Shown here: piece after piece, positions 17,864-27,325 of the stretch | Layout: each line of letters begins with the position of its first letter | Numbering within the stretch: position 1 is the stretch's first letter | Assembly (NCBI GenBank): GCA_902592935.1 | Contig: CACJGD010000002.1 | Location: 29,889-93,888, forward strand | Direction: 5' to 3' | DNA: 64,000 bases | Origin: an uncultured Pelagibacteraceae bacterium | Lineage (GTDB): Bacteria > Pseudomonadota > Alphaproteobacteria > Pelagibacterales > Pelagibacteraceae | Made by a program: the position numbers and the translations under genes | Notes under the pieces: generated by a model | Databases searched by the model: none | What the model was told of the DNA's origin: nothing | Seen by the model: the letters and a program-made list of their open reading frames with translations, nothing else

Positions 17864-19718
17864 GAAATTGATACCATTTAATTAGTGTATAAATCATAAA
17901 TATATCATTTGAATATTTATTAATTAATTTTTTTGACTCCAAAATTTTTTTTATTTCATTGAAATCAAATACACCCCAAATTTCAGATTTATTCTCATTT
18001 AAAATAAAATTTTTAAAATATTCGTATTCTTTTTTTACCCACTGATTTGATGGAACATTAAAACCAACTTTCTTAGTATTAAGACTCTCTAACGAAATAT
18101 ATTTTTTTAAAATTTGTCTTAGTAACCTTTTTGAATTTTTGAAGGATTTACTAATGATAAGTTTTTTGGGAAAAGAAAATATTTTTTCAATAATTCTATG
18201 ATCTAAAAACGGAACTCTTACTTCTACACTATTATCCATGCTTGTTTGATCAGCAATAAAGAGCAAATTATCAGGGACATAATACTTTAAATCCTGAAAC
18301 ATTCCTGCATAAACTGGACCATATTTTTCATAATTAAAGTTATAGTCAATAAATTTTTTATTAATTAATTCACATCCTTTTTCAAAAAAATTATTTTTAA
18401 GAGTTTTACTTAAAAAACCCAAGTTAGTTCCTGAAGAATTAGAAACAAAACGTATAATTGGATCAGTAAGTTTAATCTCATAATGTAGCAAATTTTTATT
18501 AAAATAAAATAAGTTACCTTTTACATTGATTTTTTTTTTTATTTTTGAAATAAAGTTTCCAATTATAAATCTATTTTTAATATAGTGTCTGTCATAACCA
18601 CCAAATATTTCATCTCCGCCACATCCATTCAATATAACTTTATCATTATTTTTTTTGGAATTTTTAGCCAATAAATAACTTGGTATTGACGCACTATCAG
18701 AATTTGGTTCATCTAAAGATTTTATTACTTCGTAAAAAATTTTTTTATTGTCTTCGAAATTAATAATTTCATAATTAATTCTGGTATTTAAATCTTTTGA
18801 AAAGTTTTTAACATTTTCAATTTCTTTAATCTTTTTTCCTTCAAAATCTACAGTATAAGTATTAAAAGTTTTTTTGTAATTTAGAGTAAGAATTTTAGTA
18901 ATAAAAGAGCTATCTAGTCCACCACTCAAAAAAACTCCAATATTTGCATCACTCCTACTTTGGATTTCATTAGAGTCTAAAATTATATTTTCTAGTTCAT
19001 CGGTGTGAGTTTGAACATTTTTTTCATTAATTTTCTCATTTATATTAATTTTTAATTCCCAATATTTTGTGATTGAAAATTTATTATTTTCAATTTCGAT
19101 ATAACTACCTGGCTCTAGTTTATGAAAATTTTTCCATATAGTTTTGGGCGATGGTATATATCCTAGGAAGCTATAATAAATTAAACTTTCAGAATCTATA
19201 ATTTTTTCAATATCAGTGTTTTTAACTATTGAATTAAGAGTTGATGAAAAAATTAAATTTTTTTTATCATAATAAAAATATAATGGTTTTACTCCTAATC
19301 TATCTCTTGCTATAAACAATTTTTTTTTATTTCTATCCCATATTGAAAAAGCAAACATACCGTTGAGTTTATTAAGCATTTTCTTTCCATATGCTTGATA
19401 ACATTTTAGCACGACTTCAGTATCAGACTCTGTCTTAAACTTATATCCTTCTTTAATTAAATCTTCTCTTAATTCGATATAATTATAAATTTCTCCGTTA
19501 AATACTAAGATAATGTTTTTATCTTCACTCTCAAAAGGCTGTTCTCCTCCTAGAAAATCTATGATTTTAAGCCTTCTATTTCCAAGACCGATTGATTTAT
19601 TGTTATAGATACCACCAGAATCAGGACCTCTTTTATAGAGATTTTCATTAATTATTTTTAATAATTTTAAATTTATTTCTGTACCATCAAAATTGTAAAT
19701 CCCACAAATTCCACACAC
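17850..19718 (-). CDS. asnB: Glutamine-hydrolysing asparagine synthase-like amidotransferase (AsnB family)
   Basis: The 622-residue protein starts MCGICGIYNF with the nucleophilic Cys2 of the N-terminal glutaminase domain and continues with RGPDSGG, FNGEIYNY and a synthetase domain carrying the PP-loop LSGGLDSS and GGDEIFGGYDRH. Family members in polysaccharide clusters (WbpS-like) commonly amidate uronic acid carboxyl groups rather than aspartate. The neighbouring heparinase-like gene and transferases favour that role here, but ordinary asparagine synthesis cannot be excluded. Confidence 0.85.
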   Translation of the reverse strand: MCGICGIYNFDGTEINLKLLKIINENLYKRGPDSGGIYNNKSIGLGNRRLKIIDFLGGEQPFESEDKNIILVFNGEIYNYIELREDLIKEGYKFKTESDTEVVLKCYQAYGKKMLNKLNGMFAFSIWDRNKKKLFIARDRLGVKPLYFYYDKKNLIFSSTLNSIVKNTDIEKIIDSESLIYYSFLGYIPSPKTIWKNFHKLEPGSYIEIENNKFSITKYWELKININEKINEKNVQTHTDELENIILDSNEIQSRSDANIGVFLSGGLDSSFITKILTLNYKKTFNTYTVDFEGKKIKEIENVKNFSKDLNTRINYEIINFEDNKKIFYEVIKSLDEPNSDSASIPSYLLAKNSKKNNDKVILNGCGGDEIFGGYDRHYIKNRFIIGNFISKIKKKINVKGNLFYFNKNLLHYEIKLTDPIIRFVSNSSGTNLGFLSKTLKNNFFEKGCELINKKFIDYNFNYEKYGPVYAGMFQDLKYYVPDNLLFIADQTSMDNSVEVRVPFLDHRIIEKIFSFPKKLIISKSFKNSKRLLRQILKKYISLESLNTKKVGFNVPSNQWVKKEYEYFKNFILNENKSEIWGVFDFNEIKKILESKKLINKYSNDIFMIYTLIKWYQFHGKN

Positions 19719-19720
19719 TT

Positions 19721-21448
19721 TTATTTATTCCAATCTATAACGAATTGATTTTTAATATTACTTATATCCTTTGTAACAGAATTTTCAAAAATAAGCTTTG
19801 TCATTAGTTTTTTTTCACCATAATTATCCGGTGAAAAATAACATTCTTTTTTTATAAAACTCAGATTATTTGAGGAGGATAATTTTCCTTTAATATTTTT
19901 TGATTTTATTTCAAATTTATTTGATTTACTTAGTATATTCTTTTTAGTGTGAAAATATGATTTTACTATAATATTTGAGGGACAATTTATGATTTGATCT
20001 ATTATCTCTATCTTTTTATTGTAAAGAAAAATTCTTCTAATCCAATTAATATTTTTATTAATTCTGTTAAAACCACTCATTTCTAATCTTATTTCTAAAT
20101 AATTTTTTTTGTTAAAAATTTTTATTTTATTTTTTGAAATTAGATATTTAAAAGGTAATTGACTTTTATTAGGTATTAATCCCAAATCATTTAAAGTAAT
20201 TGAATTATGATTTTCTGCAAAAATATAATTTAAATTTAAATAGTTTAACCTGCCGGTATCACTGAAAACTTCATTGTCTTTGTACAAATATATAAAATGG
20301 CCCTGATCATAATGAAAGTGACCTGGATAATTTTTAGGTTCTATTTCTGATAATTTAAAAAAGATTTTATGATTAAACTTTTTAATTTTATACCAACCAG
20401 AATTTGGAAAAAGTTCTATATTTTTTTTTAATTTTGAGTAATTTTTAAGTATTAATTTATTATTTTTGTTTTTAGTAAAGAGATTTGACCAACATTCAAT
20501 ATTTTTTTTCTCTCTATTAAAGGATAAAATACTATTAATCCATTCTGATTTAAAATCAGGCGAAACATCACCAAAATTAACTACTTTAATTTTTTTTTCA
20601 TCATAAAGAAAAAAGTTGGAACCAATAAATAACTTCTTTGATATATTACTTAACAACCTATGAAAATTGATATCTTCATTTTTCGTAAAGTACGTAAGCT
20701 CTATAATCCACCTATGGAAGATTAATTGATAATTTGAACTACCTTCTCTTAAAAAACCATCTTGAGATATGAGTTTTTTATAATTTAATAAAAAAATTTT
20801 TTTTGCTTTTATTAAAAAGTTCTTTTTTTTTAACATTAATCCTGAGAAATAAATTGCTCTGGAATTATTTATAATGTGATTATTAATTGAGGTTTTAAAG
20901 TATTCTAAATTATTTATTAAAAACAAAGTTTCTTGTTCAATTTTAGGTTTAATACTTTCAGGAATATTTATATTTAATAATTTATAAAATAAATAAATGT
21001 TAGATATTCTTTCAGAGACTGTATAAGGGGTCCATTTACTATCTTTAACATTTTGAAAATTGATTTCCGAAAAAAACTTATTGTACCAATCTAAAATTTG
21101 AGATTCACACCATTCAATTTTATTCTTCGATATTTTCTTGCTTGAAATTAAATCAATTATCCAAGATAATCTATGTAATCTTTCTTCAGATTCTGGATCC
21201 AAAAATTTTTTATGCCAATTAATTTTATTTCTTACTTTTAATTTATAACCTGCCAGATCAATCGTAATATTAATTTTTTTTTTTTTAGTAATTACAGGTT
21301 TTTTTAAAAATAAGTAATATTTATCTGAGTAATTAATTTTTCTTTTGATATAACTACGACAAATATCAAAAACTTTTTTACAAAAATATAAAAAAATATA
21401 ATAAGGATTTTTTATGCTCCATTTTGTAAATAGAATATATTCATTCAT
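19721..21448 (-). CDS. Heparinase II/III-like protein in polysaccharide cluster
   Basis: A 575-residue protein with an all-alpha N-terminal part and a beta-rich C-terminal part containing HFHYDQGHFIYLY and SDTGRLNYL, the heparinase II/III (alginate-lyase-like) signature around the active site. No obvious signal peptide is seen. Such genes regularly pair with AsnB in O-antigen/capsule loci, where their job is poorly understood; uronate-polymer editing or transfer has been suggested. Two bp separate it from asnB. Confidence 0.75.
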   Translation of the reverse strand: MNEYILFTKWSIKNPYYIFLYFCKKVFDICRSYIKRKINYSDKYYLFLKKPVITKKKKINITIDLAGYKLKVRNKINWHKKFLDPESEERLHRLSWIIDLISSKKISKNKIEWCESQILDWYNKFFSEINFQNVKDSKWTPYTVSERISNIYLFYKLLNINIPESIKPKIEQETLFLINNLEYFKTSINNHIINNSRAIYFSGLMLKKKNFLIKAKKIFLLNYKKLISQDGFLREGSSNYQLIFHRWIIELTYFTKNEDINFHRLLSNISKKLFIGSNFFLYDEKKIKVVNFGDVSPDFKSEWINSILSFNREKKNIECWSNLFTKNKNNKLILKNYSKLKKNIELFPNSGWYKIKKFNHKIFFKLSEIEPKNYPGHFHYDQGHFIYLYKDNEVFSDTGRLNYLNLNYIFAENHNSITLNDLGLIPNKSQLPFKYLISKNKIKIFNKKNYLEIRLEMSGFNRINKNINWIRRIFLYNKKIEIIDQIINCPSNIIVKSYFHTKKNILSKSNKFEIKSKNIKGKLSSSNNLSFIKKECYFSPDNYGEKKLMTKLIFENSVTKDISNIKNQFVIDWNK

Positions 21449-21460
21449 CGTTTAACAAAA

Positions 21461-22603
21461 TTATAAAAGTTTTATTTTTTTTATTTTATTAATAAAAATA
21501 TCTCTCGAACTTATTCCTTCTTTATTCTTTGAAACTATATAATTGTACTTATATTTATTATATAAAGTTTTATTAACTTTTAATTTTAAACTATTTTTAG
21601 GTTTAAATTTATCAATATTTAAAAATTCACAACCTAAGTAATTAGATAAAATCTTTGCAATTCTTACATCTTCTCCGTTGTCTGAATAATCATTAAAAAT
21701 TTTTGAATTTAGGAATATTAAGGGTTTTAAATTCAAAATTGCATAACTAATCGATAGGCTTGTATGAGCAAAGACAAATTTAGATTCTCTTACTAGCTTT
21801 GCTGTACTACCCAAATAAGTCGATCTTCCAAAAAAATATTTTTGAGGTAAATAATTTTTTGGATGTAAAGCAATTTTAACTTTTAATTTGAACTTTTTTT
21901 CAATTTTAGAAAAAAAGATATCTAAAGATTTATAATAATCCATATGTATTTTTTTTTTATCTAATTGTAAATCATCACTATGGCATGTATATGCTTGATC
22001 TAAAAAAACACAGTAATTTTTTTTTTTATTTTTTTTAAATTCTAAGTAGTTATCATAATCTATGAGGTGTGTTTCAAATAAATTATCAGATAGTTTTTTT
22101 GCTCGCTCAATACTTTTTTTACCAGCTACAAAAACTAGATTAAATATTTTTGAAGATACAATTCCAGTTTTTAGGAAAATTTTTTCAAAAATTCTTTTAA
22201 TTGATAAATCAAAAGTCATTTTAAGTGAAATTTTTTTTAATAATTTTAAATAATCTTGAGGCATAAAGCCCCAAAGGATAAGAATTAAATAAGTATTTTT
22301 ATTGTTAAAATTATTTAAAATTTTATATGTATCAAAATTTAAATTTACTATTGATAAAATGATCTTTTTAACATTTTCATTTTTTTTAATATTTTTTTTT
22401 AACTCTTTTATATTTTTAAATTTTTTTACATATGGTCCTTTCACTTTATTGGGATCTTTGTTGTTGTGATTATGTAATTTTGATATATCCCAAAATTCAA
22501 AATCTTTTCTAAAGAGCTTCAATAGATCACCAATATACCAACTTTGGTAAATTTTTTTAGTCAATGGTACAACTGAAAATACAATTAATTTCTTTTTACT
22601 CAT
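21461..22603 (-). CDS. Unassigned GT-B-like protein in glycan cluster
   Basis: The 380-residue protein is not one I recognise with certainty. The C-terminal half contains IALHPKNYLPQKYFF, a HPK-type motif, and FAHTSLSISYAILNLKPLIFL, which resembles the acceptor/donor binding region of polysialyl- or CDP-glycerol-type GT-B transferases. The N-terminal half is lysine- and asparagine-rich with no clear motif. It overlaps the next - strand gene by 8 bp, supporting a role as a transferase in the same glycan pathway. Confidence 0.5.
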   Translation of the reverse strand: MSKKKLIVFSVVPLTKKIYQSWYIGDLLKLFRKDFEFWDISKLHNHNNKDPNKVKGPYVKKFKNIKELKKNIKKNENVKKIILSIVNLNFDTYKILNNFNNKNTYLILILWGFMPQDYLKLLKKISLKMTFDLSIKRIFEKIFLKTGIVSSKIFNLVFVAGKKSIERAKKLSDNLFETHLIDYDNYLEFKKNKKKNYCVFLDQAYTCHSDDLQLDKKKIHMDYYKSLDIFFSKIEKKFKLKVKIALHPKNYLPQKYFFGRSTYLGSTAKLVRESKFVFAHTSLSISYAILNLKPLIFLNSKIFNDYSDNGEDVRIAKILSNYLGCEFLNIDKFKPKNSLKLKVNKTLYNKYKYNYIVSKNKEGISSRDIFINKIKKIKLL

Positions 22604-23792
22604 TTATGATTAAATTAAAATATTTCTTGGTCATAAGTTCTGCCGTGTATTTCTTTTTATAATCTTCATAACCGTTTTTAATAAATTTATTTCGTAATTT
22701 ATGATTTTTTAATAAGTGTATTATTTTTTTTGCAAATAATTTTGTGTCAAATTTTTTTACGAGATAACCATTGTAGTTATTTTTTATTATTTCATTCAGT
22801 GATTTTATTCTATAAGCCAAAACAGGTATTTTGTAGAAAAATGATTCTACTACTACGTATCCAAATGCTTCTTTAAAAGATGGAATAACTATCAAATCAG
22901 AGGTAGAATATATTTTTTCAATATTTGGTGTAAACTTTTTCAAAGTTATAATATCATTTAATCCATATTTATTTATGTCTGTTTTTATAATTTTTTTTTC
23001 AAATTTATTCCCATCTCCATAAATAAAAAGCTTAAGGTTTTTATTCAGTTTTTTAAGGTAAAACATAGTTTTTATAATATTTTGAAATCCCTTGTTTGGT
23101 TCATAAACTGCGAGCATTGAAATTTTTTTAAATTTATTTTTCTTATATAAAAAATTACTTTTCTTTTCCAAATTACAACCGTTAAAAATAAATTTTTTTT
23201 TCGAATTTTTTAATATTGGTCTTAATTTTAAGGAATTTATACAAGCTTTACTTACACTGATAAAACCTTTTGAACTTAATAAAACTTTTTTATCAATTAT
23301 ATTTCTTAAATAGTTTTCAACAAAATGAATTTTTGATTTTTTATATTTACAATGACTATGAAAATTATACCATGGTAAGTCATTGGGTTTGTATCTTTTC
23401 CATCCAAATAAAGCAGAGTTACATGCTTCTCCCCCATAGTAGCCACCGTTAATTATCAATATTTTGTCTATTTTATTTTTTCTATAAATTTTTTCAAAGT
23501 AATTTGGTTTAAAATATATTGAATTAAATAATAAAATATACTTCATAATTTTAATTAAAAATTTTAAAAAAAAGTTAGAGGTAAATTTAAAATTTTGAGT
23601 TAAAAAATAATCATATTTTATGTATTTTATGTTTCTCTTTATTTTTTTTTTATAGTCAATTATTCCTTTATGATTTTTATTATAAATTATAAATAAATTA
23701 TCTTTTTTTCTTGGCCAAAAATTAATGAGATTTATTACAAAAGTATCTAAACCGCCTCTCTTATCATTTTGAATAAAAAAACCGATTTTCAT
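22596..23792 (-). CDS. Glycosyltransferase family 4
   Basis: The 398-residue GT-B protein starts with KIGFFIQNDKRGGLDTFVINL, the usual acceptor-side loop, and ends with the donor-binding region VIPSFKEAFGYVVVESF holding the E-x7-E motif, then NGYLVKKFD. A retaining sugar transfer to a lipid-linked intermediate is expected. Separated by 4 bp from the upstream formyltransferase-like gene. Confidence 0.85.
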   Translation of the reverse strand: MKIGFFIQNDKRGGLDTFVINLINFWPRKKDNLFIIYNKNHKGIIDYKKKIKRNIKYIKYDYFLTQNFKFTSNFFLKFLIKIMKYILLFNSIYFKPNYFEKIYRKNKIDKILIINGGYYGGEACNSALFGWKRYKPNDLPWYNFHSHCKYKKSKIHFVENYLRNIIDKKVLLSSKGFISVSKACINSLKLRPILKNSKKKFIFNGCNLEKKSNFLYKKNKFKKISMLAVYEPNKGFQNIIKTMFYLKKLNKNLKLFIYGDGNKFEKKIIKTDINKYGLNDIITLKKFTPNIEKIYSTSDLIVIPSFKEAFGYVVVESFFYKIPVLAYRIKSLNEIIKNNYNGYLVKKFDTKLFAKKIIHLLKNHKLRNKFIKNGYEDYKKKYTAELMTKKYFNLIINE

Positions 23793-23796
23793 TTTA

Positions 23797-25434
23797 TTAT
23801 TTTTGATATTTTACAAAATCGATCGCTAAAACATTAGAATTAAAGCAAAAACTATGAGTTCCTCTAATATTTTTGAAAAATTTTGGTTCTATATTTGTTA
23901 AAATTTCTTCTTCATAATCATTTTCATTTAAGGTTTTAATTATAGAAATACCCGATGATTTACCATACATATCAAAGTCTTGTCTTTGAAAGACTCTGTA
24001 AATTTTATCGCTCTGAGGATAGATCATGCCACCATTTCTTGCTTGATTTGAATCAAAGATAACTGGGTTATTTTTGTGAGGTATCCAATCTTTAGAAATT
24101 AGATTGTCAGAGTAAAAAATATGAAGTTCTGATGAATGATCGCCAGTCTTTGAGGAGTCTATATTTGTGAACATCCAGTACTTATTATTAAATTTAATGA
24201 TATTCGTATCTGCTGCACTTACGTTTTTCATTAATATTTCCTTGAGTTCCCATTTAAGTGGAAATTCTAAACACTTGTAAATTCTTATATCTTTTGCTTG
24301 ATGACTTTCAGGTATTAAAAAAATATCATTTTCACTTTTAATTATAAATGGGTAAGAAAGATGGAATTTTTCTTCAATAGCTATCCCAATTTCTTTATAT
24401 CCGTTTTTGTTTATTTCATAAGCTGAAATTACACCTTTATTTAATTGAATATCAAAGTTTTCGGCAAATAAAATTGTTTTACCATTATAATTTACAACAA
24501 AAGGATCTGCTAAAAACCTATTAGTAGGATTTTTAATAATTTTAGATTTTCTCAAAACTGAGTTTTCCCAATCATCTGTAAACTGATAAGCAATATGCCA
24601 CTTATACTTAAAACCTAAAAGCTTACTAAAAATTTTTTTTAATCCAAGCACAAACGATCTTAACAAATATATTGCAGACTCATAATAATTTGGAAATTTA
24701 TATAATGGATATGAATAAGGAGTTTTTGAAAAAAAATTTATTTTTCCATTTTTGTAAGAAAGTTTTTCAATAGTATGATGTAAAAAAATATTCGATTTTA
24801 CACATAGATTACAATAGTTAAGCATATATAAAAATGATGTTCCTATTTTGCCTTTAAAAATTACATCACCTCCATCAAGTTCTTCGGTCAAACGTTGAAT
24901 AATAAAACCAGTTGAAGGCTCTTTATTAAAAACTTCCCAAAAGCCTGCAGGACCACCTCTATTGATATTATTATCACCATGATGAAAAGAAATAATACCC
25001 AACCGACATATGTTTAAAACATTACCTTTTAAAATTCCACTTCCTGCTCTAACTAGTAAATCTAAATTTAAATCTTTAATTTTTTCTAAATCGGTTTCTT
25101 TGTATCTATAAAATATTCCAGATCTTGAAATATCAGGAATTACGTGAACTTTCTGAACATCAAATTTTGAAATGGGATGTTTTAAAAAAATCTCTTTGAA
25201 AGAATTTTTTTTTTTTACTAAATAAGTCTCTATTTTTGTAATAATTTTAAAAAAAAAACGGTCTAGCAATCTGTCATTATGTTTTTTATCTAAATTATTT
25301 GTTTTTTGAATTATTAGAGCATCAATAGAATAATATTTACTATCAAGGCTTTTTTCATATAAATCATTGGTGAAGTAAGTTTGATTTCCATCATCCACTA
25401 TTATTCCCACTTTAAGTTTCTGAAAATTATTCAT
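23797..25434 (-). CDS. Formyltransferase-like domain fused to beta-propeller sugar-transferase domain
   Basis: The 545-residue protein has two parts. Residues about 1-260 resemble methionyl-tRNA/sugar formyltransferases (LVRAGSGILKGNVL, ISFHHGDNNINRGGPAGFWE, EELDGGDVIFKG). Residues about 280-545 form repeated segments with ADPFVVNYNGKTILFAE, YPFIIKSENDIFLIPE and KYWMFTN, like the five-bladed propeller of GINT1-type proteins. The histidine-rich catalytic region of the formyltransferase part is kept (HHGDN). It may formylate or otherwise modify an amino sugar. It is the first gene of the - block; a 200 bp AT-rich gap lies upstream. Confidence 0.65.
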   Translation of the reverse strand: MNNFQKLKVGIIVDDGNQTYFTNDLYEKSLDSKYYSIDALIIQKTNNLDKKHNDRLLDRFFFKIITKIETYLVKKKNSFKEIFLKHPISKFDVQKVHVIPDISRSGIFYRYKETDLEKIKDLNLDLLVRAGSGILKGNVLNICRLGIISFHHGDNNINRGGPAGFWEVFNKEPSTGFIIQRLTEELDGGDVIFKGKIGTSFLYMLNYCNLCVKSNIFLHHTIEKLSYKNGKINFFSKTPYSYPLYKFPNYYESAIYLLRSFVLGLKKIFSKLLGFKYKWHIAYQFTDDWENSVLRKSKIIKNPTNRFLADPFVVNYNGKTILFAENFDIQLNKGVISAYEINKNGYKEIGIAIEEKFHLSYPFIIKSENDIFLIPESHQAKDIRIYKCLEFPLKWELKEILMKNVSAADTNIIKFNNKYWMFTNIDSSKTGDHSSELHIFYSDNLISKDWIPHKNNPVIFDSNQARNGGMIYPQSDKIYRVFQRQDFDMYGKSSGISIIKTLNENDYEEEILTNIEPKFFKNIRGTHSFCFNSNVLAIDFVKYQK

Positions 25435-25634
25435 AAGATTTATTAATTAATTTAATACTAATTCTTACTAAAAAAAAATATATAAATTTTTGAAATTAAT
25501 TTCGACTTAAAAACGTTAAAATCTGTATTATTTATAAAATTAGTAAATCTCATTTTTTTAATCTTCAATTAAATCAGATTTATGAGAAAAGTTTATAAGA
25601 TTTTTTTTATTATGTTTTAAAGAATTGCTTTAAT
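25435..25634. other. AT-rich intergenic gap, no gene seen
   Basis: About 200 bases between two - strand genes. I see no open reading frame, tRNA or riboswitch motif. The stretch probably contains the promoter of the 23797-25434 gene block and the end of the methyltransferase transcript, but no clear promoter or terminator can be named with confidence. Confidence 0.5.
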
Positions 25635-26321
25635 TTACAAATCTTTAATTTTCCATATCGCAAAAAATTTATTACTATCAAACTCACCTTCATAATTATC
25701 ATTTAAAATTATATAAGGTTTAGGTAGATTAAATGGATCTTTGGTTAAATTTATAGGCCTCCATTTATCTGGTTTCTTACTTAAATCGTTACTATATTTT
25801 TCTGAAAATATTGTACTGCCAAAAAAAGTAGAATTAGACTTTTTAATGTTATTTAATGTTTCAATAATTTCATTATTATCAAAATGTACCAAACAATCTC
25901 TATTTATAATTAAATCATATTTCTTTAAGCTATCTTTAATAATGTCAATTTTAATAAATTTTAAATTTTTCTTTCCATATTTTTTTTTATTATCTTCAAT
26001 AATTTCATCAACTATGTCTGCACCCGTATAATCTAAATGGTCAAGTTTCATCTGAGACATCCAATAATAATCACCACAAGGTGCGTCTAAAATGGTATTT
26101 ATATTTTCTCTTTTTATGAATTCAAACAAGTCCCTTCTTATATTTTGGGTTGCGCTCATTTCTGAGCCAGATCCAGAAAAAGATATTGAAGTACTACTTT
26201 TCCAGTATGAAAATTTATAAATAAGTTTAAATTTTTCTTCCCTGTTCTTAGATCTTATGTAAATACCAATTAAGAAGTCTTTAAAATATTTAAAAATGCT
26301 TGTAATTTTTTTAAGTAACAT
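25635..26321 (-). CDS. Class I SAM-dependent methyltransferase
   Basis: The 228-residue protein has a Rossmann methyltransferase core: ILDAPCGDYYWM (motif I), YTGADIVDEII (acidic loop), DLIINRDCLVHF (motif IV). Ends with a domain including KPDKWRPINLTKDPF. Probably methylates a sugar or other small molecule in the glycan pathway; target unknown. Transcribed divergently from the DegT-like gene with 46 bp between the starts. Confidence 0.8.
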   Translation of the reverse strand: MLLKKITSIFKYFKDFLIGIYIRSKNREEKFKLIYKFSYWKSSTSISFSGSGSEMSATQNIRRDLFEFIKRENINTILDAPCGDYYWMSQMKLDHLDYTGADIVDEIIEDNKKKYGKKNLKFIKIDIIKDSLKKYDLIINRDCLVHFDNNEIIETLNNIKKSNSTFFGSTIFSEKYSNDLSKKPDKWRPINLTKDPFNLPKPYIILNDNYEGEFDSNKFFAIWKIKDL

Positions 26322-26367
26322 TGTACTTCTATTAACATATTTATTATTAACAATATAAGTATAAATT

Positions 26368-27321
26368 GTGGATAAAAACTTATTTTTTTTAAATGGAAGA
26401 TCAGCTCTGATGGCTGGCTTGATGTTATTACAACTTCAAAAAGATGATGAAGTATTAATACCTCAATTTATATGTGACTCAGTGCTTTATCCTTTTAAAG
26501 ATTTAAAAATAAAAACAAATTTTTACAAAGTAAAAAAAAATTTGAATCCAGATTGGATTGATATTAATAAAAAATTTTCAAAAAAAACAAAAGCCATTAT
26601 GATGATACATTATTTTGGTTTTCCAACAGAAATAAAAAAATTTTTAAAATTTAAAAAAAAAAATAAAATTTATTTAATTGAAGATTATTGCCACGGATAT
26701 ACTGGTAAAAAAAATAAAATTGAATTGGGTAATATTGGCGATTTCTCTTTTTCATCATTAAAAAAAATATTTCCAGATACTATCTCTGGTGGAATATTAA
26801 AAATTAACAACAAGAAACTATCAAACATTAATTTAATTAGAAATTTTAAAAATTATAAAAATTATAAATTATTTTTTGAAATTTTTAAAAAAATTAAATA
26901 TATAAAAAGTAAAATTGAAAAAACAAAATTTTTTTTATCTAAAAACTCAAGATATGCTTCTTATCAGTCAAACACATCAAAAAACAAGAAAAATTATTTT
27001 TATGGAGATTTAGAGTCTTTTAAATTTTTATCAAAAAAAAATTTTGTTTATGAAAAAAAAAAAAGATTTTTAAAATATAAGAAAATAGAAAAATTATTAA
27101 AACGAGAAAAAATTTATCCACTTCTAGATTTAAAAAATAATTCATTATTACCATGGTATTTTGTAGCAAAAGTAAAAGAGGATAAAAGAAAACATATATT
27201 TAGAAAATTAAGTAAGATCGGCTTGAAAGTATTTTCTTGGCCAAATTTTCCAAAAGAACTTGAAAAAAATAAATTAAATATGAAATTATGGAATAGTATT
27301 ATTTGTGTGAATTTAATTTGA
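26368..27321 (+). CDS. Divergent DegT/DnrJ/EryC1-like PLP protein
   Basis: The 317-residue product is shorter than typical family members (about 370-400). It starts directly at FLNGRSALMAGL, equivalent to the cofactor-domain region, and keeps IPQFICDSVLYPF, IEDYCHGY and a candidate Schiff-base lysine in FSFSSLKKIFPD followed by SGG. It may be an active but shortened sugar aminotransferase. GTG start. Second DegT-type gene in the island after 10944-12065; the two are strongly diverged. Confidence 0.72.
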   Translation: MDKNLFFLNGRSALMAGLMLLQLQKDDEVLIPQFICDSVLYPFKDLKIKTNFYKVKKNLNPDWIDINKKFSKKTKAIMMIHYFGFPTEIKKFLKFKKKNKIYLIEDYCHGYTGKKNKIELGNIGDFSFSSLKKIFPDTISGGILKINNKKLSNINLIRNFKNYKNYKLFFEIFKKIKYIKSKIEKTKFFLSKNSRYASYQSNTSKNKKNYFYGDLESFKFLSKKNFVYEKKKRFLKYKKIEKLLKREKIYPLLDLKNNSLLPWYFVAKVKEDKRKHIFRKLSKIGLKVFSWPNFPKELEKNKLNMKLWNSIICVNLI

Positions 27322-27325
27322 AAAG

